A program made the translations under genes and the position numbers. The notes beneath the pieces were generated by a model. It was not told where the DNA came from. It worked only from the letters and a program-made list of their open reading frames with translations, and did no database searches. A stretch of DNA of 64,000 bases from Tomitella biformata AHU 1821. GTDB lineage: Bacteria > Actinomycetota > Actinomycetes > Mycobacteriales > Mycobacteriaceae. This document shows positions 1 through 9,945 of the stretch, piece by piece. How positions within the stretch are numbered: the first letter of the stretch is position 1; every line of letters begins with the position of its first letter. Location: assembly GCF_000524475.1 (NCBI RefSeq), contig NZ_BAVQ01000005.1, positions 111,736-175,735 of the forward strand, in the 5' to 3' direction.

Positions 1-366
1 GAGCGGGTAGCCGTGGTCGAGCATGCGGGTGCGGATCAGGTGGGTCGCGGTGTCGCGGTCGCCCAGGCCGAACCAGTCCGGGTCCGCGCCGTACGCGGCG
101 AGCTCCTCCTTGACGTGCCAGCTCTCGTCGGTGCGGCCCCAGCCGCGCTCGACATCGATGCCGCCACCCAGCGTGTACATGCACGTGTCGAGGTCGGGGG
201 TGATGCGCAGTCCGTGCATCCAGACGTCGTCCCCGACATTGACCACCGCAGTGATCTCGTGCTCTGCCCCTTCGCTCACCGGCCCCTTGGCCAGATCCAA
301 TAGGGAGCGCAGTCCCACTAGGAATTTCGCTCCGCCGACGCCGCCAACCAACACAGTCACCTTCAC
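1..366 (-). CDS. fbiA: 2-phospho-L-lactate transferase FbiA/CofD (N-terminal part, cut by window edge)
   Basis: Coenzyme F420 biosynthesis enzyme that joins the phospholactyl (or phosphoenolpyruvyl) group to the deazaflavin Fo. Only the first 122 residues are present; the rest lies before position 1. The N-terminus has the CofD-type glycine-rich start (KVTVLVGGVGGAKF), followed by NVGDDVWMHGL and the segment TCMYTLGG, all family hallmarks. The start is the GTG at 366, because the VTVLVGG strand begins directly after it. It is divergent from whiB2, as fbiA (Rv3261) is in M. tuberculosis. Cytosolic. It fits the F420-dependent genes elsewhere in the window (23873-24301 and 31173-32207). Identity is firm; only the exact start is uncertain. 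Confidence 0.9.
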   Translation of the reverse strand, partial: MKVTVLVGGVGGAKFLVGLRSLLDLAKGPVSEGAEHEITAVVNVGDDVWMHGLRITPDLDTCMYTLGGGIDVERGWGRTDESWHVKEELAAYGADPDWFGLGDRDTATHLIRTRMLDHGYPL

Positions 367-756
367 GCTGTCCGAGCGTAGTGCGTGGGGGCCGGGGCCC
401 CGCTGCTGGCCTTAGTGAGCGGGGGCGAGCGGCCCAGGCAGGCTGTGTGATGAAGAACACGGACACAAAAGCTGCGGATTCTGTAACGGCGGGCGGGTCG
501 GCACATCGAAATACCGAAGTGCGGTGGTATAGCGATTCCGCCGTTCGGGTTGAAGGGTTGGAAGAACCAGTGTTTAATAACAACCATGTCATTTGATGGG
601 GCGAGGGGACCTGGGATCGCCCTTGATGACCAAATTTCCGGCGTAACCCCAGGGCCTGTTGTTCCGGTGTCGGTGTTTCCAGTGTCTGGGAACACAGAGA
701 CTGGAAACCATAGAGGGCATGATCCGCGCACTGCGACAGATGAGGACCCCGCAACG
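367..756. other. Intergenic region between fbiA and whiB2
   Basis: About 390 bases without a convincing gene between two divergent genes. It should contain the promoters of both fbiA and whiB2. An open frame continues upstream of whiB2 here, but the reading has no conserved WhiB content and uneven composition. The clearest structure is a pair of overlapping inverted repeats around 673-708, listed separately. No riboswitch or small RNA was recognised. Confidence 0.5.
675..708. promoter_or_regulatory. Inverted repeat upstream of whiB2
   Basis: The arms GTTTCCAGTGTCT (675-687) and AGAGACTGGAAAC (696-708) are reverse complements at 12 of 13 positions around an 8-base spacer. The spacer GGGAACAC is also nearly complementary to GTGTTTCC at 673-680, so two mutually exclusive hairpins can be drawn. 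It lies about 50 bases before the chosen whiB2 start and could be an operator or a leader RNA structure. The function is inferred. Confidence 0.45.
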
Positions 757-1182
757 ATGCTGAACGAGTCAGTGGTTAACGAGTCTGCACCGATTGCGCT
801 TCGGACTGCAGGTTGGGCCGAGGTCGTCACCGGGGGCGCAGTCTCCGGGCCGACGGCGGAGGCGGAGCCGGTCGATCGCGCGGAGTTCATGGCGTCAATC
901 GTCAACGCGCGCCCCGAACTGTCCCTTGTCGGTGGCTACGACGGCATGGATATCGGCCACCCTGAGGAGGAGTGGCAGGACCGGGCGCTCTGCGCGCAGA
1001 CCGACCCCGAGGCGTTCTTCCCGGAGAAGGGCGGCTCCACCCGTGAGGCGAAGAAGATTTGCCTGAGCTGCGAGGTGCGCGTCGAATGCCTCGAGTATGC
1101 GCTGGAGAACGATGAGCGGTTCGGCATCTGGGGTGGACTGTCCGAACGTGAGCGCCGCCGTCTGAAGAAGGGCGTTATCTAG
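757..1182 (+). CDS. whiB2: WhiB-family iron-sulfur transcription factor (WhiB2/WhmD type)
   Basis: Small [4Fe-4S] regulator; the WhiB2/WhmD orthologue is linked to septation and cell division in mycobacteria. All family marks are near the C-terminus: the first cysteine in ALCAQTDPEAFFPEKGGSTREAKK, then the CxxCx5C group (CLSCEVRVEC), the GIWGG turn, and a basic DNA-binding tail (ERRRLKKG). The ATG at 757 was chosen (141 residues) because GAGGA at 742-746 gives a ribosome site and the length is close to WhmD. An ATG at 889 would also keep every conserved residue. The neighbourhood matches Rv3260c. An inverted repeat at 675-708 may be regulatory. Confidence 0.88.
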   Translation: MLNESVVNESAPIALRTAGWAEVVTGGAVSGPTAEAEPVDRAEFMASIVNARPELSLVGGYDGMDIGHPEEEWQDRALCAQTDPEAFFPEKGGSTREAKKICLSCEVRVECLEYALENDERFGIWGGLSERERRRLKKGVI

Positions 1183-1212
1183 AGCAATTACGACCTAGGG
1201 CAATTAATAGTC

Positions 1213-1247
1213 GACCCGACCCCGCGCTAACCGCGCAGGGTCGGGTC
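1213..1247. terminator. Bidirectional terminator between convergent whiB2 and the zincin-like gene
   Basis: GACCCGACCC (1213-1222) pairs with GGGTCGGGTC (1238-1247), extended inward by GCG/CGC, with A/T-rich flanks on both sides. It overlaps the last codons of the minus-strand gene and serves two convergent genes. Confidence 0.75.
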
Positions 1248-1892
1248 AATTATTTCCGGGTCGACGCACAGGTAGGTGGCGACCTGCTCGACCATGACGT
1301 CGTGCAGCAGAAAGATGAGCTCGCGCGGGTGCTTGGCCCGCAGCTCCAAGGGGCGTCGGAACAGCACGATGCGGGCGCGGGTCGGATCGCCGGCCTGCGT
1401 CAACCCCGCTGGCACCAGGCGGGAGAGTGGGACGGGGCCGTCGGCCACGACCTCGGGCGGCCACGTGATGGTCTCCGGGTTGCGGGCCCGGATCTTGGGC
1501 GTCTCGTCGACGGCGATGTCGAGTTTGGTCAGCTCCTTGTGCCACGCGGCGTCGATATCGCCGAACGCCAGGATCGCCATCCGGTCGAAGGCGTCCGAGC
1601 GGCTCTGCCACGCTGGCACGCCCGCGGGCAGCACGCTACCGCGGATACCGCGGCCGCGACGCTCGATGCTGCGAGAGGTCGGGGTGCGCTTGCGATTCTG
1701 GGAGCCGGTGGGGGTCCGGTTGGTGAGGAGTCGGGACCCCGACGGGGCGAGGCCGCGTCGCGGCGTGGGGTCATCGCCTGTCGGGTCATCGCCGGAATGG
1801 CCCTTACCTGAGTGGCCCTTGCCAGTGTGACCTCGGAACATGGCCACAACGATACCTGCGAGGGATGCTGCCGACTCCACAGGAGGACTCAT
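1227..1892 (-). CDS. Zincin-like metallopeptidase family protein (Rv3259-like)
   Basis: Counterpart by sequence and position of Rv3259, a conserved actinobacterial protein annotated as a metallopeptidase family member. The conserved part is the last ~140 residues, from the RGSVLPAGVPAW segment through DIAVDETPKI, TWPPEVVADGPVPLSRLVPAG and RARIVLFRRPLELRA to LLHDVMVEQVATYLCVDPEIIDPTLRG. Here the HExxH-like helix reads HDVMVEQ, so a zinc site is doubtful and catalysis is unproven. The N-terminal ~60 residues are basic and low complexity. The start is uncertain: ATG 1892 (221 residues, used here) leaves 49 bases to the divergent DUF3499 gene; ATG 1841 gives 204 residues. Function unknown. Confidence 0.72.
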   Translation of the reverse strand: MSPPVESAASLAGIVVAMFRGHTGKGHSGKGHSGDDPTGDDPTPRRGLAPSGSRLLTNRTPTGSQNRKRTPTSRSIERRGRGIRGSVLPAGVPAWQSRSDAFDRMAILAFGDIDAAWHKELTKLDIAVDETPKIRARNPETITWPPEVVADGPVPLSRLVPAGLTQAGDPTRARIVLFRRPLELRAKHPRELIFLLHDVMVEQVATYLCVDPEIIDPTLRG

Positions 1893-1941
1893 ACGGCGCG
1901 TTGGCGCCAGGTCCGGCCGCAGTGGGTTACTGTCTCTAGTC

Positions 1942-2325
1942 GTGAGGATACTGCGGAAATGCTGCCGGCCCGGGTGCAAGAACTCGGCTGCCGCAACTTT
2001 GACGTTCGTGTATTCGGATTCCACCGCTGTCGTCGGACCGCTGGCCACTAGCGCCGAGCCGCACTCGTGGGACCTGTGCGAGCTGCACGCAGTGCGCATC
2101 ACGGCCCCGCTGAACTGGGAACTTGTTCGGCATGAGGGCCGGTTCGCGGTGGGGGAGCCGGATGAGGACGATCTGACTGCGTTGGCCGAGGCTGTTCGGG
2201 AGGCCGGCCGCGTCGACCGGGGCAGACCTGCCGACGTGGGCGCGACTAGGCCCTCGCCGCCCAGCCCTATCGCCCGCACAGGCCGGCGCGGACATTTGCG
2301 CGTTCTGCCGGACCCTGAGCAGTAA
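1942..2325 (+). CDS. DUF3499 family protein (Rv3258c-like)
   Basis: Conserved actinobacterial protein of unknown function, found next to manB as in M. tuberculosis. It starts with a zinc-ribbon-like cysteine group (CCRPGCKNSA), continues with the family block LTFVYSDSTAVVGPLATSAEPHSWDLC, and then LCELHAVRITAPLNWELVRHE. The CxxxGC pair plus CxxH suggests a bound metal ion. GTG 1942 was chosen because the homology begins immediately after it; an ATG at 1840 would add 34 unconserved residues and overlap the divergent gene. The C-terminal ~45 residues are proline/arginine rich and poorly conserved. Confidence 0.8.
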   Translation: MRILRKCCRPGCKNSAAATLTFVYSDSTAVVGPLATSAEPHSWDLCELHAVRITAPLNWELVRHEGRFAVGEPDEDDLTALAEAVREAGRVDRGRPADVGATRPSPPSPIARTGRRGHLRVLPDPEQ

Positions 2326-2447
2326 CGCCAGCAGTACGGCCATAGCGCAGTAGGCGGTTGGCGCCTGTCAGTGCGCGCTGGACATTAGGATTGCAACGAT
2401 GCGTCGGGCCGAACCCTGGACCGACCGTGAATTCGAGGAGCCCGGTA

Positions 2448-3833
2448 ATGGTCCGCTCAGCAGCGTCGGTGCATGCCGTCATCAAGGCCTATGACGTCCG
2501 TGGTCTGGTCGGTGAGCAGATTGACGAGGACTTCACCCGTGACGTGGGCGGGTCCTTCGCCCAGCTCATGCGCGCCGAGGGCGCCACAACGGTCGTCATC
2601 GGGCACGACATGCGCGATTCCTCCCCGAGCCTGTCCGCCGCGTTCCGCGAGGGCGTGCTGGCCCAGGGCCTCGACGTGGTCAGCATCGGCCTCGCGTCCA
2701 CCGATCAGCTTTATTTCGCGTCGGGGCTGCTCGACTGCCCCGGCGCGATGTTCACCGCCAGCCACAATCCCGCCGCCTATAACGGGATCAAGCTGTGCCG
2801 CGCTGGCGCGAAGCCGGTGGGCCAGGACTCCGGACTGGCAACCATCGCCCAACAGGTCATCGACGGCGTGCCGCCGTCCGAGTCGGCAGCTGGCTCCGCG
2901 ACCGAGCGGGATGTCCTCGAGGAGTACGCGGCATTCCTGCGCGACCTGGTCGACATCTCCGCGGCCCGCCCGCTCACGGTCGCGGTGGACGCCGGCAATG
3001 GGATGGGCGGGCACACGGTGCCCGCTGTCCTGGGCCCGCTGCCGCTGCGCGTCGCCCCGCTGTACTTCGAGCTCGACGGCAACTTCCCCAACCACGAGGC
3101 GAACCCCCTCGATCCCAAGAACATCGTGGACCTGCAGGCGCTGGTGGTGCAGTTGGGCGCCGACATTGGCCTGGCGTTCGACGGCGACGCCGACCGCTGC
3201 TTCGTCGTGGACGAGCTGGGCCAGCCGGTCTCGCCGTCCGCCGTCACGGCCCTGGTCGCCGAGCGCGAGCTCGCCAAGCACCCGGGCGCCACGATCATCC
3301 ACAACCTCATCACCTCCCGCGCGGTGCCCGAGCTCGTCGGGGAGCTGGGCGGCAGGGCGGTGCGCACCCGCGTGGGGCACTCCTTCATCAAGCAGGAGAT
3401 GGCCGAGACGGGGGCAGTTTTCGGCGGCGAGCACTCCGCCCACTACTACTTCGCGGACTTCTGGGGCGCGGACTCCGGCATGCTCGCCGCGCTGCATGTC
3501 CTCGCCGCGCTGGGCGAGCAGGACGGCCCGTTGTCCGAGCTGATGGCCAAGTACGAGCGCTATGCCGCGTCCGGTGAGATCAACTCGACGGTCGACGACG
3601 CCGCCGCCCGCACCGATGCGGTCCTCGCGGCATTCGCGGACCGCACGGCCGGAGTCGACCGGATGGACGGGGTGACCCTCGACCTCGGCCCCGAGCACTT
3701 CGGCGGGGGCGCCTGGTTCAATCTGCGGGCCTCGAACACCGAACCGCTGCTGCGTCTGAATGTGGAGGCGCGCACCCGCGCGGAGGTCGACGCGTTGACC
3801 AAGGAGATCCTGGAAGTGGTACGCGGCAAGTAG
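2448..3833 (+). CDS. manB: Phosphomannomutase/phosphoglucomutase ManB
   Basis: Interconverts mannose-6-phosphate and mannose-1-phosphate, feeding GDP-mannose to mannosylated glycolipids and polyprenyl-phosphate mannose. It is a 461-residue alpha-D-phosphohexomutase. The four expected signatures are visible: KAYDVRGLVG near the N-terminus, the phosphoserine loop TASHNPAAYNGIK (~residue 105), the metal loop FDGDADRC (~residue 245), and the sugar loop GGEHSAHYYF (~residue 325). The C-terminal phosphate loop is RASNTEPLLRLN. ATG 2448 is preceded by GAGGAG at 2435-2440 with 7-base spacing; an upstream ATG at 2358 has no such site. It leads the Trm112-like, TobH-like and manA genes. Counterpart of Rv3257c. 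Confidence 0.95.
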   Translation: MVRSAASVHAVIKAYDVRGLVGEQIDEDFTRDVGGSFAQLMRAEGATTVVIGHDMRDSSPSLSAAFREGVLAQGLDVVSIGLASTDQLYFASGLLDCPGAMFTASHNPAAYNGIKLCRAGAKPVGQDSGLATIAQQVIDGVPPSESAAGSATERDVLEEYAAFLRDLVDISAARPLTVAVDAGNGMGGHTVPAVLGPLPLRVAPLYFELDGNFPNHEANPLDPKNIVDLQALVVQLGADIGLAFDGDADRCFVVDELGQPVSPSAVTALVAERELAKHPGATIIHNLITSRAVPELVGELGGRAVRTRVGHSFIKQEMAETGAVFGGEHSAHYYFADFWGADSGMLAALHVLAALGEQDGPLSELMAKYERYAASGEINSTVDDAAARTDAVLAAFADRTAGVDRMDGVTLDLGPEHFGGGAWFNLRASNTEPLLRLNVEARTRAEVDALTKEILEVVRGK

Positions 3834-3925
3834 CGTGTCCCAGAGCTAGTGAGTCTGAGCGCTAGTGAGCTAGACCCGGGGCGGCAGCCGTCGTGCCCGG
3901 GGCATGTGTGGAAGGGAAGAACGAC

Positions 3926-4147
3926 ATGGCGGTTGTGCTGGATCCGGTTCTCGCAGAGGTCCTAGCCTGCCCGGCTCCGGATCACGGCTCGCTGCGCGTC
4001 GGCACCCCCGAGGACCCGGCCGCGGACGCGCTGACGTGCGAGTCCTGTGGCCGGATTTACCCCGTGGAGGACGGCATTCCCGTGCTGCTGCTCGACGAGG
4101 CCGTCACACCTAACGCGGACGGTGGGGCTGAAAGCCCGCAGACGTGA
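3926..4147 (+). CDS. Trm112-family zinc-ribbon protein
   Basis: A 73-residue protein of the Trm112/YcaR type. The fold is indicated by LACPAPDHG near residue 12, the CESCG pair near residue 40, and the ending GRIYPVEDGIPVLL, which is the family signature. Trm112 proteins act as small activators or stabilisers of methyltransferases and other enzymes; the partner here is unknown. A strong ribosome site (GGAAGGGAAGA, 3910-3920) precedes ATG 3926. Its stop overlaps the GTG of the next gene (GTGA), so the two are translationally coupled. Confidence 0.85.
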   Translation: MAVVLDPVLAEVLACPAPDHGSLRVGTPEDPAADALTCESCGRIYPVEDGIPVLLLDEAVTPNADGGAESPQT

Positions 4148-5319
4148 CACCTGAGCCTGTGGACCTTGACGATGGCGACGCGGTGCAGCGCGCGGACACC
4201 CGAGGGGTGCTCCGTTCTGCGGCGTCCGCGGGAGCGCAGGTTCGCGCGGTGTCCTCGGCGGTCTCGGACGGCGTGCTGGGGAGTTTGGCCGGCATCCGGC
4301 CGCGCGCCGTCGTGCTGGTGACCGGGCGGGGCTCGGCGAGCCGGGCGGCGGCGATCCTGGTGGGCGCGCTGGCCGGTGTGGTCGACGTGCCCGTGGTGCG
4401 GGCGGATCGCACACCCAACTGGACCGGCTCGCTCGACCTGGTTGTGGTCGCCGGCGACGATGCCGGTGACCCGGTGCTCGCCCAGTCCATCGCGGATGCG
4501 GTGCAGCGCGGCGCGGAGACCGTGGTGACGGCGCCCGACGAGGGGCCCGTCGGGACGGCCGGCGCCGGCTATGCGCTGCGCTTGCCACCGCGGGTCAGCG
4601 TGCTCGACGCCAATCGGATGATTCACCACTTGGCCGCGATGCTTGCGGTGCTGGCGGCCGTCGGCTCCAGGGGCCAGGTGCTGGGCACCCAGCGCGAGCT
4701 GTCGCAGCTGGCGGACGTGCTCGATGGGGAGGCGCTGCGCGGCGGGCCCGGACAAGCGGTGTTCCGCAACGCGGCCAAGACTCTCGCCGCCCGGGTCACG
4801 ACGGCCCATGCGGCGGGCATAGCGCTGGCGGGCGATCGTCCTGGCACCACCGCGCTGGCCGAGCACGCGGCGGCGGCCCTGCTGTCCGCCGGTGGAGTGT
4901 GCGCCGCGGCCGTCGAGCTGATCGACGTGCTCGCCGCCCCGCGGCAGATGGGCTCGGTCGCCGCGGAATCCATCTTCTACGACCCGCAGTTCGACGGTCC
5001 CGCAACGGCCCCGCCGCTGCGGGTGTTCGTGCTGTCCTGTGCGGCGGACGCGCGGGAGACCGCAGTGCGGGTATCCGCGCTGCCGGACGCGGAACTAGTC
5101 CTGGCCGGCGACGAGCCGGCGGTTGGCCTGGACAGCGGGGCGCCCGCACCGGGCCCGGCCATGGCCGCGGCGGAGCTCGACGACCGCCCCGAGATCATGC
5201 AGCTCGTCGTCCTGGCGGTGCGCTGGGAGCTCGCCGCCGCCTATGTCTCGTTGACCGCGGGCTCGTTGGCTGTCGGCCCATCGGCGCCGTTGTCGGATCA
5301 AGCGGACGTGGAGCGATAA
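4144..5319 (+). CDS. TobH-like protein with SIS-type sugar-phosphate isomerase fold (Rv3256c-like)
   Basis: A 391-residue alanine-rich protein located between manB and manA, as Rv3256c is in M. tuberculosis. The pattern of two Rossmann-like halves (VVLVTGRGSASRAAAILVGALAG and VCAAAVELIDVLAAPRQMG) resembles SIS/bifunctional phosphoglucose-phosphomannose isomerase-like proteins. TobH-type annotation is common in the group, but no reaction has been assigned that I know of. The GTG start at 4144 overlaps the previous stop. The stop at 5317-5319 is two bases from the manA GTG, so the genes form one operon with mannose metabolism. Confidence 0.75.
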   Translation: MTPEPVDLDDGDAVQRADTRGVLRSAASAGAQVRAVSSAVSDGVLGSLAGIRPRAVVLVTGRGSASRAAAILVGALAGVVDVPVVRADRTPNWTGSLDLVVVAGDDAGDPVLAQSIADAVQRGAETVVTAPDEGPVGTAGAGYALRLPPRVSVLDANRMIHHLAAMLAVLAAVGSRGQVLGTQRELSQLADVLDGEALRGGPGQAVFRNAAKTLAARVTTAHAAGIALAGDRPGTTALAEHAAAALLSAGGVCAAAVELIDVLAAPRQMGSVAAESIFYDPQFDGPATAPPLRVFVLSCAADARETAVRVSALPDAELVLAGDEPAVGLDSGAPAPGPAMAAAELDDRPEIMQLVVLAVRWELAAAYVSLTAGSLAVGPSAPLSDQADVER

Positions 5320-5321
5320 CG

Positions 5322-6659
5322 GTGGAACTCTTGGAGGCGGCGGTCCGGTCCTATGCGTGGGGCTCGCGCACCGCGATCGCCCAGCTGCGTGGGGACCGGA
5401 ATCCGACGCCGCATCCCGAGGCGGAGCTGTGGCTCGGCGCGCACCCGGGTGATCCGGCGATGCTCGCCGGCAGTCGGTCCGAGAACGGCGCCGCCCGCTC
5501 TCTACTTGAGCAGATCGACGCGGATCCCGTCGGACAGCTGGGCCGGCAGGTGTTGGCCCAGTTCGGCCCGCGGCTGCCCTTCCTCCTCAAGGTGCTCGCC
5601 GCGGAGGAGCCGCTGTCCCTGCAGGCGCACCCGAGCAAGAGGCAGGCGGAGGAGGGGTTCGACCGCGAGGAGGAGCGGGGGCTGCCGATCGACTCGCCGC
5701 TGCGCAACTACCGCGATCGCAACCACAAGCCGGAAGTGGTGGTCGCGCTGGGCCCCTTCGAGGCGCTCGCGGGATTCCGGGACGCGGCCAGCACCGTCGA
5801 GCTGCTCGCCGCTATAGACGTGCCGGAGCTGGCCCCGCACATCGCGCTGCTGCGCGGGGAGCAGGACGAGGCCGGACTGCGCGCCCTATTCACCACCTGG
5901 ATCACCATGCCGCAGAACGCGGTGGACGAGTTGCTGCCGAAGGTGGTGCAGGGCTGCGTGCGGTACCTGACCGCCCACAGCGGCGGGGGCCCGCTGGGCG
6001 CCGTCATGCGGACCGTCCTCGAGATCAGCGACACCTACCCCGGGGATGTCGGCGTCCTGTCGTCGATGCTGCTCAACCGGGTGACGCTGCAGGACGGCGA
6101 GGCGCTCTACCTGCCCGCCGGGAACCTGCACGCGTACCTGCGGGGGGTGGCTGTGGAGGTGATGGCCAACTCCGACAACGTGTTGCGCGGGGGTCTCACC
6201 CCCAAGCACGTGGACGTGCCGGAGCTCCTGCGGGTGCTGGACTTCGGCTCCGTCGACGCGGTGCCAATGACAGACACCACCGCCCCCGGCGGCCCGCCCA
6301 TCCCCGGCGAGTACGAGTACCCCGCCCACACCCAGGACTTCCGGCTGAGCCGGGTGCTCCTGGGCGTGGATCCGCTCACCCTGGGCGGCCGGGACAATCC
6401 GGACGCGCGCGGCCCCGAGATCCTGCTGTGCGTGGACGGCGCGGTGGAGCTGCGCTGCGGCGAGCAGCGGCTGGAGCTGGGCGGCACGCAGGCGGCCTGG
6501 ATCGCGGCCGCCGACCCCGCACTCACCCTGCGGGCGCTCACCCCGAGTGCGCGGGTCTTCCGGTCGACGGTCGGCGCGATCGGCCCGGGAGCCGGCAAAC
6601 CACTAGTCTCACACCAGCTGGACACAGCGAATAGTCGAGGAGAAGATGTCCGCCCATAG
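5322..6659 (+). CDS. manA: Mannose-6-phosphate isomerase, class I
   Basis: Converts fructose-6-phosphate and mannose-6-phosphate, the entry to the mannose donors used by ManB. The 445-residue protein has the type I PMI architecture: the N-terminal YAWGSRTAIAQL, ELWLGAHPGDPA, the metal-binding QAHPSKRQAEEGF (His in the QxH motif), NHKPEVVVAL (Glu ligand), and the signature LPAGNLHAYLRGVAVEVMANSDNVLRGGLTPKHVDVPELL. The GTG at 5322 is used, because the homology begins at VELLEAAVRSYAWGS and GGAG lies just upstream. Its end overlaps the next gene by 14 bases. Counterpart of Rv3255c. Confidence 0.93.
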   Translation: MELLEAAVRSYAWGSRTAIAQLRGDRNPTPHPEAELWLGAHPGDPAMLAGSRSENGAARSLLEQIDADPVGQLGRQVLAQFGPRLPFLLKVLAAEEPLSLQAHPSKRQAEEGFDREEERGLPIDSPLRNYRDRNHKPEVVVALGPFEALAGFRDAASTVELLAAIDVPELAPHIALLRGEQDEAGLRALFTTWITMPQNAVDELLPKVVQGCVRYLTAHSGGGPLGAVMRTVLEISDTYPGDVGVLSSMLLNRVTLQDGEALYLPAGNLHAYLRGVAVEVMANSDNVLRGGLTPKHVDVPELLRVLDFGSVDAVPMTDTTAPGGPPIPGEYEYPAHTQDFRLSRVLLGVDPLTLGGRDNPDARGPEILLCVDGAVELRCGEQRLELGGTQAAWIAAADPALTLRALTPSARVFRSTVGAIGPGAGKPLVSHQLDTANSRGEDVRP

Positions 6660-7614
6660 CGAGGACCAGCCCACAGCCGAGATCGAGGCGGCAGAGCACA
6701 CTAGCCACGGCGGCAAGAAGGCCATTGTCGCGGCCCTAGTGGCCAACGCGGGGATCGCGATCGCCAAGTTCGTCGGCTACCTCATCACGGGGTCCTCGTC
6801 GATGCTCGCGGAGGCGGTGCACTCGGTCGCCGACACGTCGAACCAGGGTCTGCTGCTGTTCGGTCAGAAGCGCTCGGAGCGGCCCGCGGACAAGCTGCAC
6901 CAGTTCGGCTACGGCCGCAACCGCTACTTCTACTCGTTCGTGGTGGCCCTCGTGCTGTTCACGATGGGCTCGATGTTCGCGATCTACGAGGGCATCCACA
7001 AGATCCAGCACCCGGAGGACCTCTCCTCGGCCTGGGTCGCCATCGCGATCCTGGTGGTCGCCATCGGGCTGGAGACCTTCAGCTTCCTGACCGCCCGCAA
7101 GGAGTCGCTGCCACTCAAGGGCGATAACAGCTGGTGGCACTTCATCCGCAACAGTCGCAGCCCGGAACTTCCCGTGGTCCTCTTGGAGGACCTAGGGGCA
7201 CTGGTGGGTCTGGTGCTCGCGCTTGCAGGCGTGAGCCTGACGATGATCACCGGCGACGGGGTGTGGGATGGCATCGGCACGCTCTGCATCGGCGCGCTGC
7301 TCGGCGTCATCGCGGTGTTGTTGATCATCGAGATGCAGTCCCTGCTCATCGGCGAGGGCGCGACGGACAAGGACCAGGCGCTGATCGACGACGCCCTGGC
7401 CAGCGGCCGCGTCGAGCGCGTGATCCACCTGCGCACGCAGTACATGAGTCCCGATGAGCTGCTGGTCGCGGCGAAGATCGCATTCCCCACCGGAATCACG
7501 CTGCGAGAGGTCGCCGCGGAGATCGATGCCGCGGAAGCCCGGGTCCGCGCGGTGGTCCCGGCGGCGAAGCTGATCTATCTAGAACCCGATCTTGACCGGG
7601 ACACAGTGCACTAG
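6646..7614 (+). CDS. Cation diffusion facilitator (CDF) family transporter
   Basis: A 322-residue inner-membrane metal/proton antiporter. After a hydrophilic His-containing N-terminus it has about six membrane segments. The second carries the CDF metal site HSVADTSNQ (HxxxD, ~residue 57). In the fifth the usual HxxxD is replaced by an LLEDLGAL segment, a pattern seen in the SLC30A9-like branch. The C-terminal ~90 residues form the cytoplasmic ferredoxin-like domain. Substrate (Zn, Mn, Fe, Co) cannot be told. GAGGAG precedes the ATG, which lies inside the 3' end of manA, so the gene is co-transcribed with the mannose genes; the functional reason is not obvious. Confidence 0.87.
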   Translation: MSAHSEDQPTAEIEAAEHTSHGGKKAIVAALVANAGIAIAKFVGYLITGSSSMLAEAVHSVADTSNQGLLLFGQKRSERPADKLHQFGYGRNRYFYSFVVALVLFTMGSMFAIYEGIHKIQHPEDLSSAWVAIAILVVAIGLETFSFLTARKESLPLKGDNSWWHFIRNSRSPELPVVLLEDLGALVGLVLALAGVSLTMITGDGVWDGIGTLCIGALLGVIAVLLIIEMQSLLIGEGATDKDQALIDDALASGRVERVIHLRTQYMSPDELLVAAKIAFPTGITLREVAAEIDAAEARVRAVVPAAKLIYLEPDLDRDTVH

Positions 7615-7684
7615 CGCGTGCCCGATAGCCTTGACAACCGACCCATCTCCTGACGGGGTCCGAAATTCTATGAGGAGTTTGCAC

Positions 7685-9178
<1,494 letters not shown>

Positions 9179-9204
9179 AAGCGGGCGGGCGCTAAGCACC
9201 AGTC

Positions 9205-9855
9205 ATGGGAAAACTGCTCGTCATCGAGGGCATCGACGGCGCCGGCAAGCGCACCCTCACGGAGGCGCTTGTCCGGAGCTGGCGGGCCGATGGAGTCCGG
9301 GTCGCGACTGCGGCCTTCCCCCGCTACGGGGAGTCCGTGCACGCGGACCTGGGCTCCGAGGCGCTGCACGGCCAGCACGGGGACCTCGCGGACTCCGTCT
9401 ACGGCATGGCCCTGATGTGGGCGCTGGACCGGCGCGAGCACCGCGCTGGCCTGGCGGCCCAGGTCGCCGCGCACGACATCGTGCTCCTGGACCGCTACGT
9501 CGCCTCGAACGCCGCCTATGGCTGCGCGCGGCTGCGGCAGGGCCCGGCCGACGGTTTCGCGGACTGGGTGCGGGAGATGGAGTTCGAGCGCTTCGGCCTC
9601 CCCGTCCCGGACCGGCACCTGTTGCTGGCCGTGCCGGTCGAGGTGGCCCGGGAGCGGGCGCGGGGACGTGAGGCGCAGGACGCGTCGCGCACCCGGGACG
9701 CGTATGAGCGAGACGAGGGTCTGCAGGCCCGGACCGCGGCGGTCTACGAGCAGCTGGCCGCGGCGAACTGGCTGGCCCCGTGGACAATCACGCGGGTCGG
9801 CGAGTTGGCTGGGCCGGACGCGATTGGGGCCCTCGCGGCGCGCTTGGTCGGCTAG
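9205..9855 (+). CDS. tmk: Thymidylate kinase
   Basis: Phosphorylates dTMP to dTDP for DNA synthesis. The 216-residue protein has the P-loop IEGIDGAGKRTL at residues 7-18, the AFPRYGES loop, the DRY motif LLDRYVASNAAYG, and a lid segment rich in Arg (RARGREAQDASRTRDAYERDEGLQ). It is the Rv3247c-like form that uses GAGKRT. It starts 26 bases after sahH and lies just upstream of mtrA, the same order as in M. tuberculosis. Confidence 0.93.
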   Translation: MGKLLVIEGIDGAGKRTLTEALVRSWRADGVRVATAAFPRYGESVHADLGSEALHGQHGDLADSVYGMALMWALDRREHRAGLAAQVAAHDIVLLDRYVASNAAYGCARLRQGPADGFADWVREMEFERFGLPVPDRHLLLAVPVEVARERARGREAQDASRTRDAYERDEGLQARTAAVYEQLAAANWLAPWTITRVGELAGPDAIGALAARLVG

Positions 9856-9945
9856 CCGGGTAAACATCGGTAGCCTGTCCCAAGCACTAGTACGTGTAGC
9901 GCTCAACTAATCAACACACAGACGACGAGATATCGCGATGAGGAT

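Noticed and set aside
367..756. N-terminal extension of WhiB2 from an upstream ATG at 550
   Set aside because: The extra ~70 residues overlap the inverted repeats, have no WhiB similarity and no good ribosome site; ATG 757 fits the family.
7615..7684. SAH riboswitch before sahH
   Set aside because: The leader is ~70 bases and lacks the conserved paired core of the known SAH riboswitch; only a ribosome site is visible.
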